Source: Sanghuangporus weigelae
Taxonomy: Eukaryota; Basidiomycota; Agaricomycetes; Hymenochaetales; Hymenochaetaceae
NCBI GenBank assembly: GCA_033182465.1
Contig: CP137325.1
Coordinates: 496,001 to 560,000 of the forward strand
DNA length: 64,000 nt
Direction of reading: 5' to 3'
Both the position numbers and the translations under genes were made by a program. Below are positions 1 to 12,370 of this stretch, in pieces. The notes under the pieces were generated by a model, which worked only from the letters and a program-made list of their open reading frames with translations, ran no database searches and was not told the origin of the DNA. The first letter of the stretch is position 1; every line of letters starts with the position of its first letter.

Positions 1-1114
1 TGAATAATGTGAGCTCGTGCTCAAGAAATCTGCTTACCTTACTGACGATCATAGAATTGTTGGCAGTTTCGTTAGTCGGGGTACTCATGACTGTCCCTGA
101 AGAGTTGCCCGCTTCATTACTGGTGACAAATTCGAATGGAGTAACAACACAGGAGTTTACGGAGCCGGCGCGAGGAATCGAGGAGTCCTCGCATTCGTCT
201 TTTGTGTTGGCTTCTTCAATGCTAGATTCCTAAAAGTCGACGTCAGCTAGGTCTCCGATAACGTATATCATAATAGCTTACAATAGCGATTGAGGTAGAG
301 AGCATGTCGGCAAATATCGAGTCAGAAGATAAATGCGACGTGCTTTGCTGATGAGCGGTATCGAAAGAAGCGCGCGGGAACTATGAACGATGAGCGTCAG
401 GTAAAATCCCTCAATATCGCGGAACTAGCTTACCTTGAGCAACGCCAGGGCACTGACTGAAAACAGCAAGAAAAAGCACAGAACGTCAAGAATTCGTTCG
501 AAGAGTGACGATGGGACAGATACGCGACCAAAGCAGGCGGCGACCAGAATGCACGACAGAACTGGCCATGTCAGGACAGAGCGATGAGATCCTTCAGTAC
601 TTGGCTCTGTCTGGAGTGCCACTGAGTGTGATGTGCCGGAGATGAGACAACCGATGGCAACACCGGTCGTACTGAGGATGAGAACAACGATGAGGATCAT
701 GTTGATACAAGATGGTTCCTCTAATACATCCTCGATGGGTACATGTTTGTATGTCGATGTTGGCGGGGGACTATGACCGGTGCCAACATCAGTGTTAACG
801 GAGGGCTGAACCGACGGTGACCAGGGGGGAGCAGGACCGGGAAGCGAGAGAGGCGGCTTCAGGGTCACAGACGCGGAGTCGATGATATACTGAACCGTTT
901 TAGTCACAGCGGGAATAGGATCGACGGGAACCGGGGAACAGAACGTCTCGGAGGCGAAGGAGAGGACGGGGTTACAAATGTCGATTGGGTTCCCTCTCTC
1001 GAGTTGATGGAATTCATAGCCAAAACCGAAGTAGGCGAGACCAGCATCACCCTGGACCTGGGCGACCATATAGTATTTGAAGGCAAGCGCGATTGCAGCG
1101 AAGATGGAGTTCAT
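1..1114 (-). CDS. Unrecognised multi-pass membrane protein, 5' part (runs off left edge)
   Basis: The ATG at 1114 opens a 681-nt exon (1114-434) ending at a clean GTAAGC donor. Exons 347-282 and 229-38 follow, all phase 0 and all open, and the last ends at another GTAAGC donor, so the gene continues beyond the window. The N-terminus is hydrophobic. A Pro-rich loop is followed by three strongly hydrophobic stretches around residues 138-162, 183-200 and 205-225. The later exons are hydrophilic and acidic, like a cytoplasmic or extracellular tail. I do not recognise the family. The longer reading from 1126 would need a TTG start, so I chose the first ATG. The exon joins are inferred from splice consensus and conserved frame only. 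Confidence 0.6.
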
Positions 1115-2369
1115 CGCTGCAGGCAAGACAGCACGAAACAGAGAGGAGGATTGCTAGATCGAAGACGAGATGAAGGTTCAAGTTCAAGTCGCGATGAGGA
1201 GCGGGAAGGAATCCGGGTGGGCTTTATACCATTCGCTGGGTGGCACAGAGGTCTGGAGTGGCATCCAATCGGATCATGCAGACGAGGGTATGCCTGTGTT
1301 TGTCGACTTCAGCTGGAACCTAAACGCCAGCTTCTGGTGCCACCGTGGAAAGAACCTAAGCATTCTTGCACTCGTCTCACGCGTTATTCGCAATTGTTTT
1401 ACTCGGCTATACTTGAATGAAGATGCTTTAACGTAATGTCGAGTCGGAAGATAGGCAAAAATGGTGGATGAGAAGCTGAGAAGGAGGGTTTTTATGCACC
1501 GCCACCAGTGACGCGTCAATGACTCAATCTATCGTCGACGATATTAATATCTCTTATTGGCACCCAGTCATCGTTTTCTATGGTTACCCTGCAATCGATA
1601 AGCCAGACGATCGCGAATCTATAGATCTCTGTGTTGCTGCCGAGTCGGTGCTATCCTTGCTTTGCCTCCGGACGATGGCAAGCACTTCCTCGTTCATTAT
1701 GACGCACGAGTATACGACATGGGAATTTCGATGTGTGCAAATTTTGTGTAAGAGGAGAGAGGTGGTCGAGATGTCCCACCCGATGTGCCTTTTGACAAAT
1801 GAAGTCGGTGAATATGCATACGCTCTCTGAATGCACTTTTATTCTTTGCCTTTGGGAAAAGCGGACTGCATGTTCCGAAAACCCCGATGCGTCCCTCATC
1901 AGCATACTTCTATGCATAACAGTGAATAATATCACGTTGCTCGTCTTCAAGAGTCATACATAGTATGTGAGCGTACGGTTGTTGATGTCAAATCCAATCC
2001 AATCCAAATAATATCAGGGGACTGAATGGCATGTACTGTACCACGAACTCGCCAAAGTCTTGTACTTGAACAGGCAAGACTGCGGAATGCATTTGGAATA
2101 TCTGGATTTTGCATGGATATAGTTGAAAAGCAAGGCATATCCCATCAGGCTGCAACTCACGACTGCTACAACCTACTGGCTGAGCAAGCCTTTGGAAAAT
2201 CTTGCGATACATGAGCGGTCAAGAATGGTGGTCGGTAGATGTTGAGATGTAATATGGAATTAATCACTAAAGGCAGACGACATTCAGAATGGTGGTTGTG
2301 TGTTGAGAAAGAGAACGACGGCTAATCAAGTCCATGAAATGAGTAAATTCGGAATCGGAGAAGATGACT
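1115..2369. other. Intergenic, nothing supportable
   Basis: Only short overlapping open frames on both strands, with no family motif and no consistent splice signals. I see no repeat or RNA gene here. Confidence 0.5.
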
Positions 2370-4289
2370 TTAGGAATTTGTGATAAAGTCCCACGTATCG
2401 AAACCATATGGAGGTGAACTCGAATCATGACCCAAACCCTCATAGTCACTGTACCGCACCAATGCATTGAAGAGCGAATCCGTCTCATCTCCCAGAGCAA
2501 ATTGCGCCTTTCCCAGCTCCAAAAAGTTAACTGGATACCTGCGATTCACCTGCAGGAGCGCACGAAATTGAGACTGAAGGACAACGCCATGTTGTTCAGC
2601 CTGCCGCAAGATACTGTCTGGAGGCACAGCTAGCAGATCCAGAAAAGCAAATGCATGTCTTGATGACATTCGCTGATGCCGCCTGCGAGCTTTCTTCATT
2701 CTGTCGGAAGCTTCTGTATCAGATCGACCTGGATGTTTCCCTAGAAGCGAATTCTCGTTCCTTGGCGATATGAAGTCGGAGTTCCGCGTGGCAGCCAGCG
2801 CCCTCGAGTTAGGTGACGAAGGTCCTTCAATTTTGCCCTGCATTTTTCCCTCTAACTGGACGTCCCAATACCCAGTCTGCTCACCTAGAGCTACCAGCTC
2901 TTCGCCAGTCATCGGTGTACCCGCTTGAGTAAATAACGAATTGCCATGAATATACATAGTTCCATTGTCCAATCCGTATCCACCGTCAACAAGCAAGGCA
3001 GGATCCTCGACGCGCATACGCTCTTGTCCTAATCCTGTGTGTAAAGATATAAATACATGCGCTCTGTAATTTTTCTCGGAAGAGACGATTGAAAAACTCT
3101 CACCTCTGTCATCATCTTCGGAATTCAAGAAGTCTCTAGATCGAAGATAGGAGACCACTTCCTTTATTGTACTTCGCTTCTCAGCTGGCGAAATCCAACA
3201 TGCCTCGCATATATTCCACGCGAAGTCGAAGAATGGCGGAGATTCCTTCCATGAAGATGGAGGTAGCGGTAACTTGCCTTCCGTAATGGCGAATATCACT
3301 TGCACGTCGTTTCTGATATTAGAATACGGGACCGCTTGCATCAGTATTTCCTGAGTATAATCTATCAGTACCAACTACTTTGGACACAACAATTACGCAC
3401 GTAGACAGTCATTCCGAAAGCCCACATGTCAGTCTCTTTGGTATGATGAGCGTCAATCTCGACGTTGAAGAGCTCTGGAGCCATCCATCTTGCGGAACCT
3501 TTCAAACTTGCCGAGCTTGTTCCTCCATTGCTCAACGAGTGAGAGAGTATGCGAGATATGCCGAAATCGCAGATCAAGGGTTCCCCTGAATGTCCGACCA
3601 GAACATTATCCTAGGTAAGGCGCTCATTTAGCTCATTTGTGTAGCACTAACAAAGAACGAACACGCAACTGCTTTCAAGTCAGAATGTACGACGTTCTTC
3701 ATATGAAGATATCTCACGCCTGCTGCGATACCCGATATCTATTTCAGTATATCAGAATTCTTGCCCTAAGATATTGGCCGAATACGGATAGCATACCAGC
3801 GGTTCGGGATCAACAGAAGGCTTACTCTTCATGTATTGCTTGATTGTGCCATTTTCCATCCACTCGGAGATTACGGAAGGATAATCTCCTTCTTTGATAA
3901 ATCCCAATAGAGGTAGGATATTGGTATGGCGAAGCTTTGACCACACAGAAAGCTCCTTCCTGAGAAGCTGAACTGAAAGGTAACCTCAGGAGGATCTTTA
4001 ATGTTCAGCGCTGACGAACCTTCGCGAAATCCTTATCAGACTGAATGTGCACCCGGAGTCGCTTGATTGCAACTGTAATCAACCCTCGCCTTTTCGGTCG
4101 GAGAGCATGAGATTCATCCAGGTCTGCCGAGCCAACGAAAACGTCGCAGTAGCCACCATGGGCTTTCATGACCGCACCATGATACTGAATGCGTTCTGTT
4201 AGATCTAGATGAGCCAATGTTGAAAGGACTCCATCGAGTGCTTTGGAAGATCTGGCTTTTTTCTCCTTGTTTACGGGTCCAGATCGCAT
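2370..4289 (-). CDS. TKL-like protein kinase, 543 aa
   Basis: Six exons join in frame: 4289-4020, 3967-3797, 3738-3670, 3610-3401, 3350-3104 and 3034-2370 (544 codons with stop). The kinase core is complete: a glycine loop around residues 44-53 (HGGYCDVFVG), the VAIK lysine K76, a catalytic loop HSDLKADN (D167, N172), DFG at 185-187 and MAPEL at 213-217. Ser replaces the usual Arg of HRD. The spacing and the WMAPEL/DMWAFG motifs match tyrosine-kinase-like Ser/Thr kinases, which are expanded in Agaricomycetes. The C-terminal tail of about 220 residues is unrecognised and ends in acidic and aromatic runs. The intron 3103-3035 is a multiple of three and open, so retention would also give a protein. 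The substrate is unknown. A decayed tandem copy lies just upstream. Confidence 0.82.
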
Positions 4290-5085
4290 GGGACTTCATG
4301 TAAGAATGCAGGAGCACGCAGCTGGTCGAAGAGAGGCATTGACACCATCGGGATATCGATGCCTTTATAAGAGTAGGTGAAGAAGCACGGACAAATAAGA
4401 TGGAGGCGATGTTCTTGGTGACGATCACTTGTTGAAACTCCGACTCATTTTGCCTTCCTTTCTTGAAAATGTCCTATCAGATCGGGTATTTTGACGTGTT
4501 GAACGATTCAAAGACTCAGGGTATTCCATTGGGCACTTTTCCATAGCAACTAGGTAGCGTGTATCTCCATGAACTGTATCAGTGTCGACCCTAGAGCTTA
4601 CATCTACTAGTATGAGAGAAATCTAAAGGAAGGATGATGCCGTGTATTCGAACACAGAATCTATAGTCGGACGTATGAATTGGCTCTTTGTAAAGGAGAT
4701 GCTTAAGCTTGTGGGCCGGAAAAGGCTACCCAGAGCCAATAATCAGCTATTATTCATCTTTTTGATGATTGTAACCCAAAGAAATGCGTCGGCACTAAGT
4801 GACTGTAAGCCTAGTAGCTCTTCATTGACACAAGTATGTAAAGCCAAAGGTAATCGCTGCATAGGTCATTTCATGATCACCGGCTGAAAGATGACTTTGT
4901 AGTAACATACTAAAAACACCAACTTTAAGACAGTTTATTCTCCTAAGCAGGTGCTCGAGACGAGAATCGAGAAAAGCATGTTAGGAAGAGTAAGTTTGTA
5001 TTATAAACTTGTGTATAGATAATCATAATTCGTTATCTAGAACTTCATAAATATCATATCGAACTCATGCATTGAAAGGTCATGT
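4290..5085. other. Intergenic between kinase and its decayed copy
   Basis: It holds the probable promoter of the downstream minus-strand kinase. There are several short open frames with no homology signal that I can see. Confidence 0.4.
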
Positions 5086-6620
5086 TTTTCAACTTCCGTG
5101 TAGACTGCGCATGTTGGTCCTCCAAATTCGCTATGTATCTGCGGTTTGCCGCACGAAATTGCGACTGCGACACTGCGTTATGTTGCTCTAGCCGAAGCGG
5201 AGAGGGACAGTGAGCAGATCCAAGAAGTTACTTCATTCACCCAATATTGACTGTTGGTCGGTGGACAACAACGAGTTTTCGGCCGCGATGTCCCGTCAGC
5301 TCCGCCATCATCCACCAGATGGTATTTCAATACGCGGTCTGTTCCATTAAAGACTGCTTTAGTCCTCGCTATCTTGCCCGTCAAATACACCGGCCTCGAT
5401 ATACGCCCCACATCCGTTGCAAGGGCATGTCCGTGATGAAAACGCGATCTTCAGTGAACATACGCTCCTGCTCAAACCCTGTGCCAGGAAAGAACATTGT
5501 ACGCTAATAAATTCACTAACTTTCTGAATAGCAATCTTACCGCCACCATTGACACTGGCGCCTAGTTGGTCTCTGGAGCGAAGACAAGATACCACTTTCT
5601 TTATGATTTATGATAATGCGATCAGCAGGTGGCGAGACCCAGCACGACTCGCATATTTTCCAGGTAGAGCGAAGACAAGCCGGAAAGTATCCAATGTCAG
5701 CGGGCACGGAGGTAATTTACCTCCAGTTATTGCGAAAAGATCACTTGTACATTGTTTCTTATTTCGGAATACGGAATTTTTGGGTCAGAATTTCCTGGTC
5801 ATGCTCTATCAGACAGAGAAGAAGTGGTTAAAGTGAAAGCGTACAGAATCAGTCATGCCGAAAGACCATACTTCTTCAGTATGGCGAGAATGTCAAAGAG
5901 TTTAGGAGTCATTCATTTCACAGAACCTCTGAGGCTTGTTGAGCTGGTTCCTCCATTGCTCAGAGAATGCGAGAGTATTCGAGATATGCCGAAGTCACAC
6001 ATCAGAGGTTCTCTGGAATGTCCGACCAATATGTTGTCTTAAGGTAATGTGTCAGCCAATCAGGACTAGGTGGATATTATCTAATCACTCAACTGCTTTC
6101 AAGTCGGAATGCACGATGTTATGCCAACCAGCTAACCAATGGCTCTAGGTCAGCGGGAGGATTGTTCTTCATGAATCGCCTGATGTAGCCATTTTCCATC
6201 TATTCGGAAATCACAGAAGGAATCTCTTTCTTTGAATGGTCCCAAAAGCGGAAGGACATTGGTATGGCGAAGTTTTGACCAGACGGAAAGATCCTTTCTG
6301 AGAAGCTGAGAAAAAAAAAGTAAGCTAATGCAACCGCAAATTAACCATGAACGCACTTCTTATCGGACCGAATGTGGACCCGGAGTCGTTTGATCACAAC
6401 TGTTTTTAACCTACGCGTTTTGGCCGAAGAGTATGCGCCTCGTCGAAGTCTGCCGTTCCAACGAGAACGTCGCAGCAGCCGCCTTGGGGTTTTCATAACC
6501 ACACGTTGATACCTGACGACTCGCGTCAGGTCGAGATGAGCCAGAGTCGAAAGAACCTCATCTAGGGCAATGAGTTATGGCTTCTGAATTCATCCACACG
6601 CTTCGAAAACATGCGACACC
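5086..6620 (-). pseudogene. Decayed tandem copy of the TKL-like kinase
   Basis: This segment follows the intact kinase colinearly on the same strand. Around 6356-6180 it reads LLRKDLSVWSKLRHTNVLPL, nearly identical to exon 2 of the intact gene. The region 6600-6370 matches its exon 1 at the DNA level. The region 6120-6090 keeps the VVHSDLKA neighbourhood as HSDLKA. The stretch 5595-5360 matches the YLRSRD segment and the tail. The pieces lie in different frames, with in-frame stops and lost splice sites, and the DFG and APE exons are only partly recognisable. It is a local duplicate that has degenerated into a pseudogene; a novel truncated gene is less likely. Confidence 0.75.
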
Positions 6621-7096
6621 AAGCAGCGAACAGCAGGAATTAGTGGAAAAGTCGTTGCTACCATCTCGAGATTGATGCCTTAATATGAGCAAGGAAGAAG
6701 TAGCTGCGCGCGGTGATGTTCATTTCATAGTGACGATCATGATTTCCGACTCCGACGTAATTTCATCCGGTTATGTTTTCGGCAGCCTATGCCTTCAAAC
6801 CTGGTTTTTTATTTGATGCTCATGAATACGTGTTCTCGCATTGATCGAGAGTGACTTATTTGACTTGATCATGCTTTTCGGCCGGAGAGAACTTGAGCTA
6901 CAAGTGTGAGGGAATAGAGTGCTGAAGAAGATCGGTGTGAGAGACGGTTTGTGCTTCGACCACCATGGTCAAATGTGGACAGCAGCCGAATCTCCCTCTT
7001 ATTCCCATCCGCTAGGAGTCTGTGACCAAGGGTTTGGAACATCCCTTCGTCTGGCTCGCTCCTCCAGAGTTGCTTGGGCTCGTCTTCAAACTCAGG
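6621..7096. other. Intergenic
   Basis: No gene seen. The open frame that extends the next gene upstream of 7097 lacks any family similarity and is taken as 5' untranslated sequence. Confidence 0.4.
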
Positions 7097-8137
7097 ATGT
7101 CTTCTACAACCATATCTCAGCAAGTTTCGTCCGCTGCAACGGGTTCATCGTCTTCGTCTTCAGGTTTCTCATCTCTCTCATCGCTCTCTTCTTCGTTCAC
7201 GTTTGCCAGCGAAGATGTGGGTCCAACGGCTGTTAACGCCGTTAATGGCATGCGATCGGTCTCGCGTTCATCATCCTTGCTATTCGGTTTCCTAATCACT
7301 TTTCTGGCGCTCTTCATCGGGTTTATGGCTTGCGGGTACTCATCACGCCGTGCAGCGCAACTTAGAGGCACACGTTATGTTACGCATCAGAGAAACATGG
7401 AGTATAATCCACCAATGAAGATGAAGAAGCCTCGATTATGGGATATGTGGGTAGATGAGGGAGTAAGAGACGATAGATGGCGGGATATGATGGTAAGTAG
7501 TGTTCGTGTGATGTCAAATATTATATTATTCGTGGTTCTCTTCATTTATTCAATTGTAATTGCATTTATTACTTTTTTATAGCCCTTATCACTGTCCTTC
7601 GTACATCCCGGCGATGAAAAGAAACGTCCAGTATCGTCCTCGCCGGGCGTCCCTGAGACCTTGCCTCAGCGTGAATATCTCTCGCCATTCATATCAGGAT
7701 CGAGGGCGATCGCGCGTTTCAATCATTCGCTACCAGCACTCCCCCCTAGGCGTCCGGGACGTTCCTATACTGAATCTCTACTCGATTATTTCGTACTCCC
7801 GCGTTCGAATACCAGACCCTCGCAACTCATGCCGACGTTCCCAAATCAATCTGGGTCGCGTCATACGAATCACAATGAAATGTATGAAGGAAGTGACAGT
7901 GCTTCAGTGCAGAATAAGTGTGCAAAAGAGGATATGAAGGATGTACAAGCCCATATTTCTGTCATCATTGCGATGCCAAGTCCCATTTCATCTTCAAGGT
8001 CATCGAAGTCACGTCTTGACGATGGAATCTCCGAAGACAATCGACAGGAGGACCTGGGTAACTATGAGATTGGTGTTACGAGGGTACATCTTGCAGGCTT
8101 GACTGGCCGGAGCACTTCAATGCACGAAGGACAATAG
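7097..8137 (+). CDS. Small single-pass membrane protein, LWD/PLS/MP family member 1, 316 aa
   Basis: Two exons, 7097-7492 and 7583-8137, are joined in phase 0 by GTAAGT and TATAG. Residues 1-60 are Ser/Thr rich. One membrane segment lies at about 61-80, followed by a basic stop-transfer run. Then comes PRLWDMW (LWD 114-116), and WRDMM sits exactly at the splice junction, followed by PLSLS. The tail is disordered, with AHISVIIAMPSP about 75 residues from the end and NYEIGVTRV close to the end. The same blocks in the same order recur in three genes at 25.0-29.5 kb, which is why I trust the splice and the start. The layout suggests a short outside N-terminus and a cytoplasmic tail. I do not recognise a described function. 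Confidence 0.78.
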
Positions 8138-8996
8138 TCGTAGCATTCACCGGCCTTGTTTCTGTTCTGTTGGATCTGTTCACAGGGTCATTCAACGTAC
8201 TTTCCCGGTCGTCTTGTACTCCACTATTGCTGTTGTTGTACTCACTATTGACTCGAATGTATAGGTAGTTCGTCAGTTTGTCCGTCGCGAAGTATTCTTC
8301 CCTTTCTTGTTGGTGATAAACATGGTCAAACAATGAATCTGTGCAGAGCAATATTCATCACATTGAACTGCAGCTATTCGTAAAGGACATTAGAATCGTA
8401 CGTCAAGTACATCATAAGGAGTCAAGCATAATGCAAGACATGCGCATATGTCGAAACGCGAGACCGGTACCATAAGACCGGGAAGGAAGTAGCGGGTCAA
8501 GAGGAAAAGGTAAAGAGGAAAAGGTATTGAGACTCGAAGCCGCTGGCTACGAGCCCAGTATTAACCGAGTCCGGGAATGAAAAGAATTAACAGACAAGAG
8601 ACTACAGACTAAGGCGTGGCGAAGCAACGAGCCGGGAAAAGACAATGCAAACAAAGGAAGAGGAATCGAATGCGAGATGATGAGTACGATGATGTGATGC
8701 GAGAGAATATATGCAATTGCAGGATAATCATATATGAATGCCAGTGCGAGAATGTTCGATGCAGATATCGTGGAGGGCATAAGATAACGTGAAAGAATAA
8801 ACAAAGGTGCGATGCAGGTTCAGAGAGCGAGGGGAAAGAGCGAAGTAGACAGAAAAGGGCAAGAAACACGAAGATCGGTAATCCGGCTTCGGTCGAGTTG
8901 GGTGTCGGATCCGAAGTCGAAGTCGAAACGGAGCTCCGGAAGTAAGAGGTGGCGCAGTATACGGGATCGTCGGTCAAGGTTCGTCAGTCACAGCGT
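8138..8996. other. Intergenic, nothing supportable
   Basis: Purine-rich stretches and short frames only. The segment separates two convergent genes and probably holds both 3' ends. Confidence 0.4.
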
Positions 8997-9524
8997 TTAC
9001 TTGTCAGCACGCTTGGTTGTGAGCGTCCAAGTGTAGCCTCGCTCGACGGAGGGAGTGAGCCCGACAAAAGCCGTACTCTTCAGAAGCCAGTCAATCCGCC
9101 TGACACCAGCGTGCTGCTCGTGTCGTGGGTCAGCCGAGCGGCGCGAGCGGGCGTAGAACGCCTCCGCGACGCGCGCCTGGTGGGTTCTCGGTGCACCATT
9201 CCACTCCGCACTGTTGACGCGGTGACGGAGTTCGCGGTACAGTGCATTCAGAACGTCGCCGACTGTGACACCGCGCGAGTTGTGCACTTCAATAGTCCAG
9301 TTGCGGTATGGAAAGACGCCGCAGGTGACTCGGAAAATTGGAACCGGGGGGGAAGTTGCGTATTGCGACGTGACGGAGGAAGAAAGTCGCCTGTCACGAG
9401 CAGAAGCGAGACGCGCGTACTCTGGCGAGTAGCGCAAGTCCCATAGCAAAGCTGGTTCAACATGGTAGCGGTGTGGGCTCTGCGCGTCGAACGCGAGCGC
9501 GTAGTGAAGGCGGAACTGGGGCAT
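8997..9524 (-). CDS. DUF6699-type domain protein, 175 aa
   Basis: Single-exon gene. The layout matches the DUF6699 proteins common in Agaricomycetes as I remember them: an early LLWDLRYSP, a central WTIEVHNSRGVTVGDVLNAL, a following EWNGAP segment, and a C-terminal RIDWLLKSTAFVGLTP ending in WTLTT. The family has no assigned biochemical role that I know of; its members are short, intron-poor and often in multiple copies. The start is the first ATG (MPQFRLHY), and the conserved block starts soon after it. A TATA-like element lies about 120 bases upstream. The coding region is clearly more GC-rich than its flanks. Confidence 0.75.
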   Translation of the reverse strand: MPQFRLHYALAFDAQSPHRYHVEPALLWDLRYSPEYARLASARDRRLSSSVTSQYATSPPVPIFRVTCGVFPYRNWTIEVHNSRGVTVGDVLNALYRELRHRVNSAEWNGAPRTHQARVAEAFYARSRRSADPRHEQHAGVRRIDWLLKSTAFVGLTPSVERGYTWTLTTKRADK

Positions 9525-9640
9525 CTTGTAGATGATGGTAGGCAGAGTTGACTGGCGAAGTCGATTAAATAACGATTATAGGCGGTGGTTAGGACGGGAC
9601 GGGAGGGGGTGAGGATATGGTTCAACCAACGAAACTGCGC

Positions 9641-9649
9641 TTTTTTATA
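9641..9649 (-). promoter_or_regulatory. TATA-like element of the DUF6699 gene
   Basis: On the minus strand this reads TATAAAAAA, about 117 bases upstream of the start codon at 9524. It is the only strong AT-rich box in a GC-rich upstream region. Confidence 0.45.
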
Positions 9650-12370
9650 TCTTGGGATAAACGGCGGGCGTCTATGCCAAGGGAGGCAAGGTCCACGGGT
9701 GCTGAAAGAAAGTAAAGGAATTGCTATGGAACGCGGCACCGTGACAGCGGGAGGGGTGCTGTGCAGAACCCGTTGACTCGTTCTGCGATACAAGGAGGTG
9801 GGCCGACTGTGCCCTTGAAATAAGCGACTGGGCGGGCAGTGCTCTTTTCATTCGTTCCGTTCCTCCTTCAATATCCCAGATCGGGCTGAGGTCATTCCGG
9901 AGAGGATAAGGTTTCGGAGGCTGAGCCGCGTGCACTGGATCAACTCAATTAAGTAAGCCGATTCGTTGGCGAGGAAGCACATGCGTGTGCCCGAAACGTT
10001 AAGGCTCCTGGAGCAAAGGTGAGTAATGGAATCTGACGTGGAGCAGAATCAAAGTCACCATGTCCCTGAGACATCATCTCAACCAACCAAGCCAGTGACC
10101 GCATCCTAATACATCACTGACATGGATGCATGTCTATTCTATACACTCGAAAAAAACACGTTCGAGGGTGACTCAGCGATAAAGGCCGTACAAATACAAA
10201 TAGCTCAGGTTGAGCTAAGATCTCCTTCGAAGAGAGTCCGGCTGAAGACAAGAATAGATTGCCTTTGCAGACGGCAACGGAACTGCGACGGACTTGGAGA
10301 CCGCAGTAAAGGACCGGAACACCAGTTAGTTCCTCAGCACAAAGACTGAGCAGAGGGCCAGAGCTGAACAAAAGTAGCAATTGGAGATATCCGGTAATCA
10401 CAGCGCCACATGTGAGACGTGGTGGAATTCTGTTCGATCTCTCAGCTTGGACGTTTGGAGCGCAGTGGATTGAGAGAGAATTGAAGCAGTGTGTCCGTCC
10501 GATAGTCCGTGACTTCCGTGAGAGCCTTATCTAAGCCGTGCCGTCATCCGGCCGGTCTTCTTTCCCCTTTGGTCGTTGCAGTTGGCATCGCATCACGCCC
10601 ACGAAACACAGATCTTTGCGATTGGGGACCCTTTAGCAGCGCATTGTCGATCCCGTCGTCGGGTGTAGAACTGTCCGACTCACCGCCTACAGCATCACGC
10701 TCGCGATTTCCTCTACCCTTTTGGATGATCATGTTTAGTTTCCGTTTTCAAGAAAGAAAAACATACTGGCGGACGGACGGCTTGTGTGGGCGAGATGGGA
10801 CAAACCTTCTCCTAGGGTTCGCGCGTGCTCTCTCTTCGATACCCATTTGCCACGCCATCTTATCGGTTTTGTGGCTTGAACGCTATTCAAATTCATTCGG
10901 GCGCCCCGCTGCGCCTACGGTGGCGTTCGATTCTTTATACCCAGGAAGCGTAGGGATGAAATCACGAAGCGCCAGGGCTGAATGTATGGACGATATGCAG
11001 AGGTTAAGAATCGTATGACGAATACTGTATTCGCGATATCTATCGTAAACCTCGTAAACCTCAGTCTGGGATCCTAATACACAGATTCGGCATACTTCTT
11101 AAACAGGCGAATATCTGTTGCGGGCGGGCAAATCGCGAGCCATTCACCATCTCTGAATCCTCGCATCCGAAACGTGCGCTTATTTCAATTCACCTATCGT
11201 TCTATTCAGAGCAGAGCCTCATTGAGCGTGCTCTCCAGGATTCGCTTATTCCTTTCATGAGGTTGCCAAGCCATCTTCTGCTTCCCCCCGCCGTATGGAT
11301 TCCGTATCTATGTGCCTCTCATTTACACAGCTTGTTATTGAGTATGGACTTTAAACGAATATCGCTGCGCTTGATCTGCTGAATGCAAGATTGTATGGCT
11401 TTGATGCACATACATAGCTATATCAAAGTGAGTTTCTCCGACTTTGATGTTGATATGATCCAATCCCGCAGTTATCAAGGCAGATGATATTTGTCCATGT
11501 TTGCTCCACCATTGATATTGGATTTATCTATAGATTCGTTTGCGTGAGTGCGTATACAGTACACTCATACATACGTATGGGACACGTGAAATCTCCGCGG
11601 GCCGGCAACAGCACCCCGCTTCGCGCAGTTTGATTCTTTCAATTCTTCGAGTTCGAGTCATATCATACTGGCGACTACAACGAAACGAACTTACTCCTCA
11701 TTTCTCAAGCACTATTATAGGCACATCGGACCAAGATGTTGATCGGCTTCATGGGATGTCTATCCATGTATGTCTCATGTTCATAGAAATGATTTGGAAT
11801 GCTTGCCCACATCGGAAACTTAGTAGACCACTAATGCATATTGTCGATGATTGGACACGGGCTCAATCTGACCAGTCCATGGTAATGGACTTTGAGGCAA
11901 TTTTTATAGAAAATGAAATTACCAATTCATAGATCAAACCGTCACTCAGGATATTTACTCTTTTCTTCTGCTATTCTCGGCCCTAGGAAACTTCTGACTG
12001 AGATTCTCGGTTTAAATTTTGAGTTTGTGTTAATAGCATACAACAGTACTTGGTTTTATTATGCAAATAGATGTGTCGTGAATGACCCAAAGTGGAATAA
12101 TGACCAACGTTTAGGCTAGAAAGTACACATACTTCAGACAGACTGGATAGAGAATGTAATTTTCATTGTAAAATTACTGTTGCAGCTCTGGAGACTGTAT
12201 ATATTGCTTAGCATATAATAGCCTCGTAACATGCTTACTTGACGTGTTTATTGAGAAGATGAACAAAGAGAGAACCTTCTGATATTTCCAAACAAACTGT
12301 GTGGGAAGTCTTCAGAAGAATAATATTGCAGATACATCCCCGGCTATCCACCATATTCTAAAGATTGGTA
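9650..12370. other. Long gene-poor stretch
   Basis: About 2.7 kb without a supportable gene. A 169-aa open frame at 10509-11018 has no family motif and no splice context, so I do not call it. Around 11610-11710 there is a decayed match to the DNA found downstream of both nuclease-kinase genes (around 16420 and 19475), recognisable by TTCGAGTT(C/T)GAG(T/C)CAT. This suggests that an older, now lost, repeat unit once stood here. Confidence 0.45.

Noticed and set aside
1004-1420. 138-aa plus-strand frame
   Set aside because: Opposite the first exon of the left-edge membrane gene, low-complexity Arg/Glu/Ser sequence, no family match.
9248-9793. 181-aa minus-strand frame overlapping the DUF6699 gene
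   Set aside because: Shifted-frame shadow of the GC-rich DUF6699 coding region.
10509-11018. 169-aa open frame
   Set aside because: No motif, no splice context and unusual composition; an opposite frame is also partly open. Not enough to call a gene.
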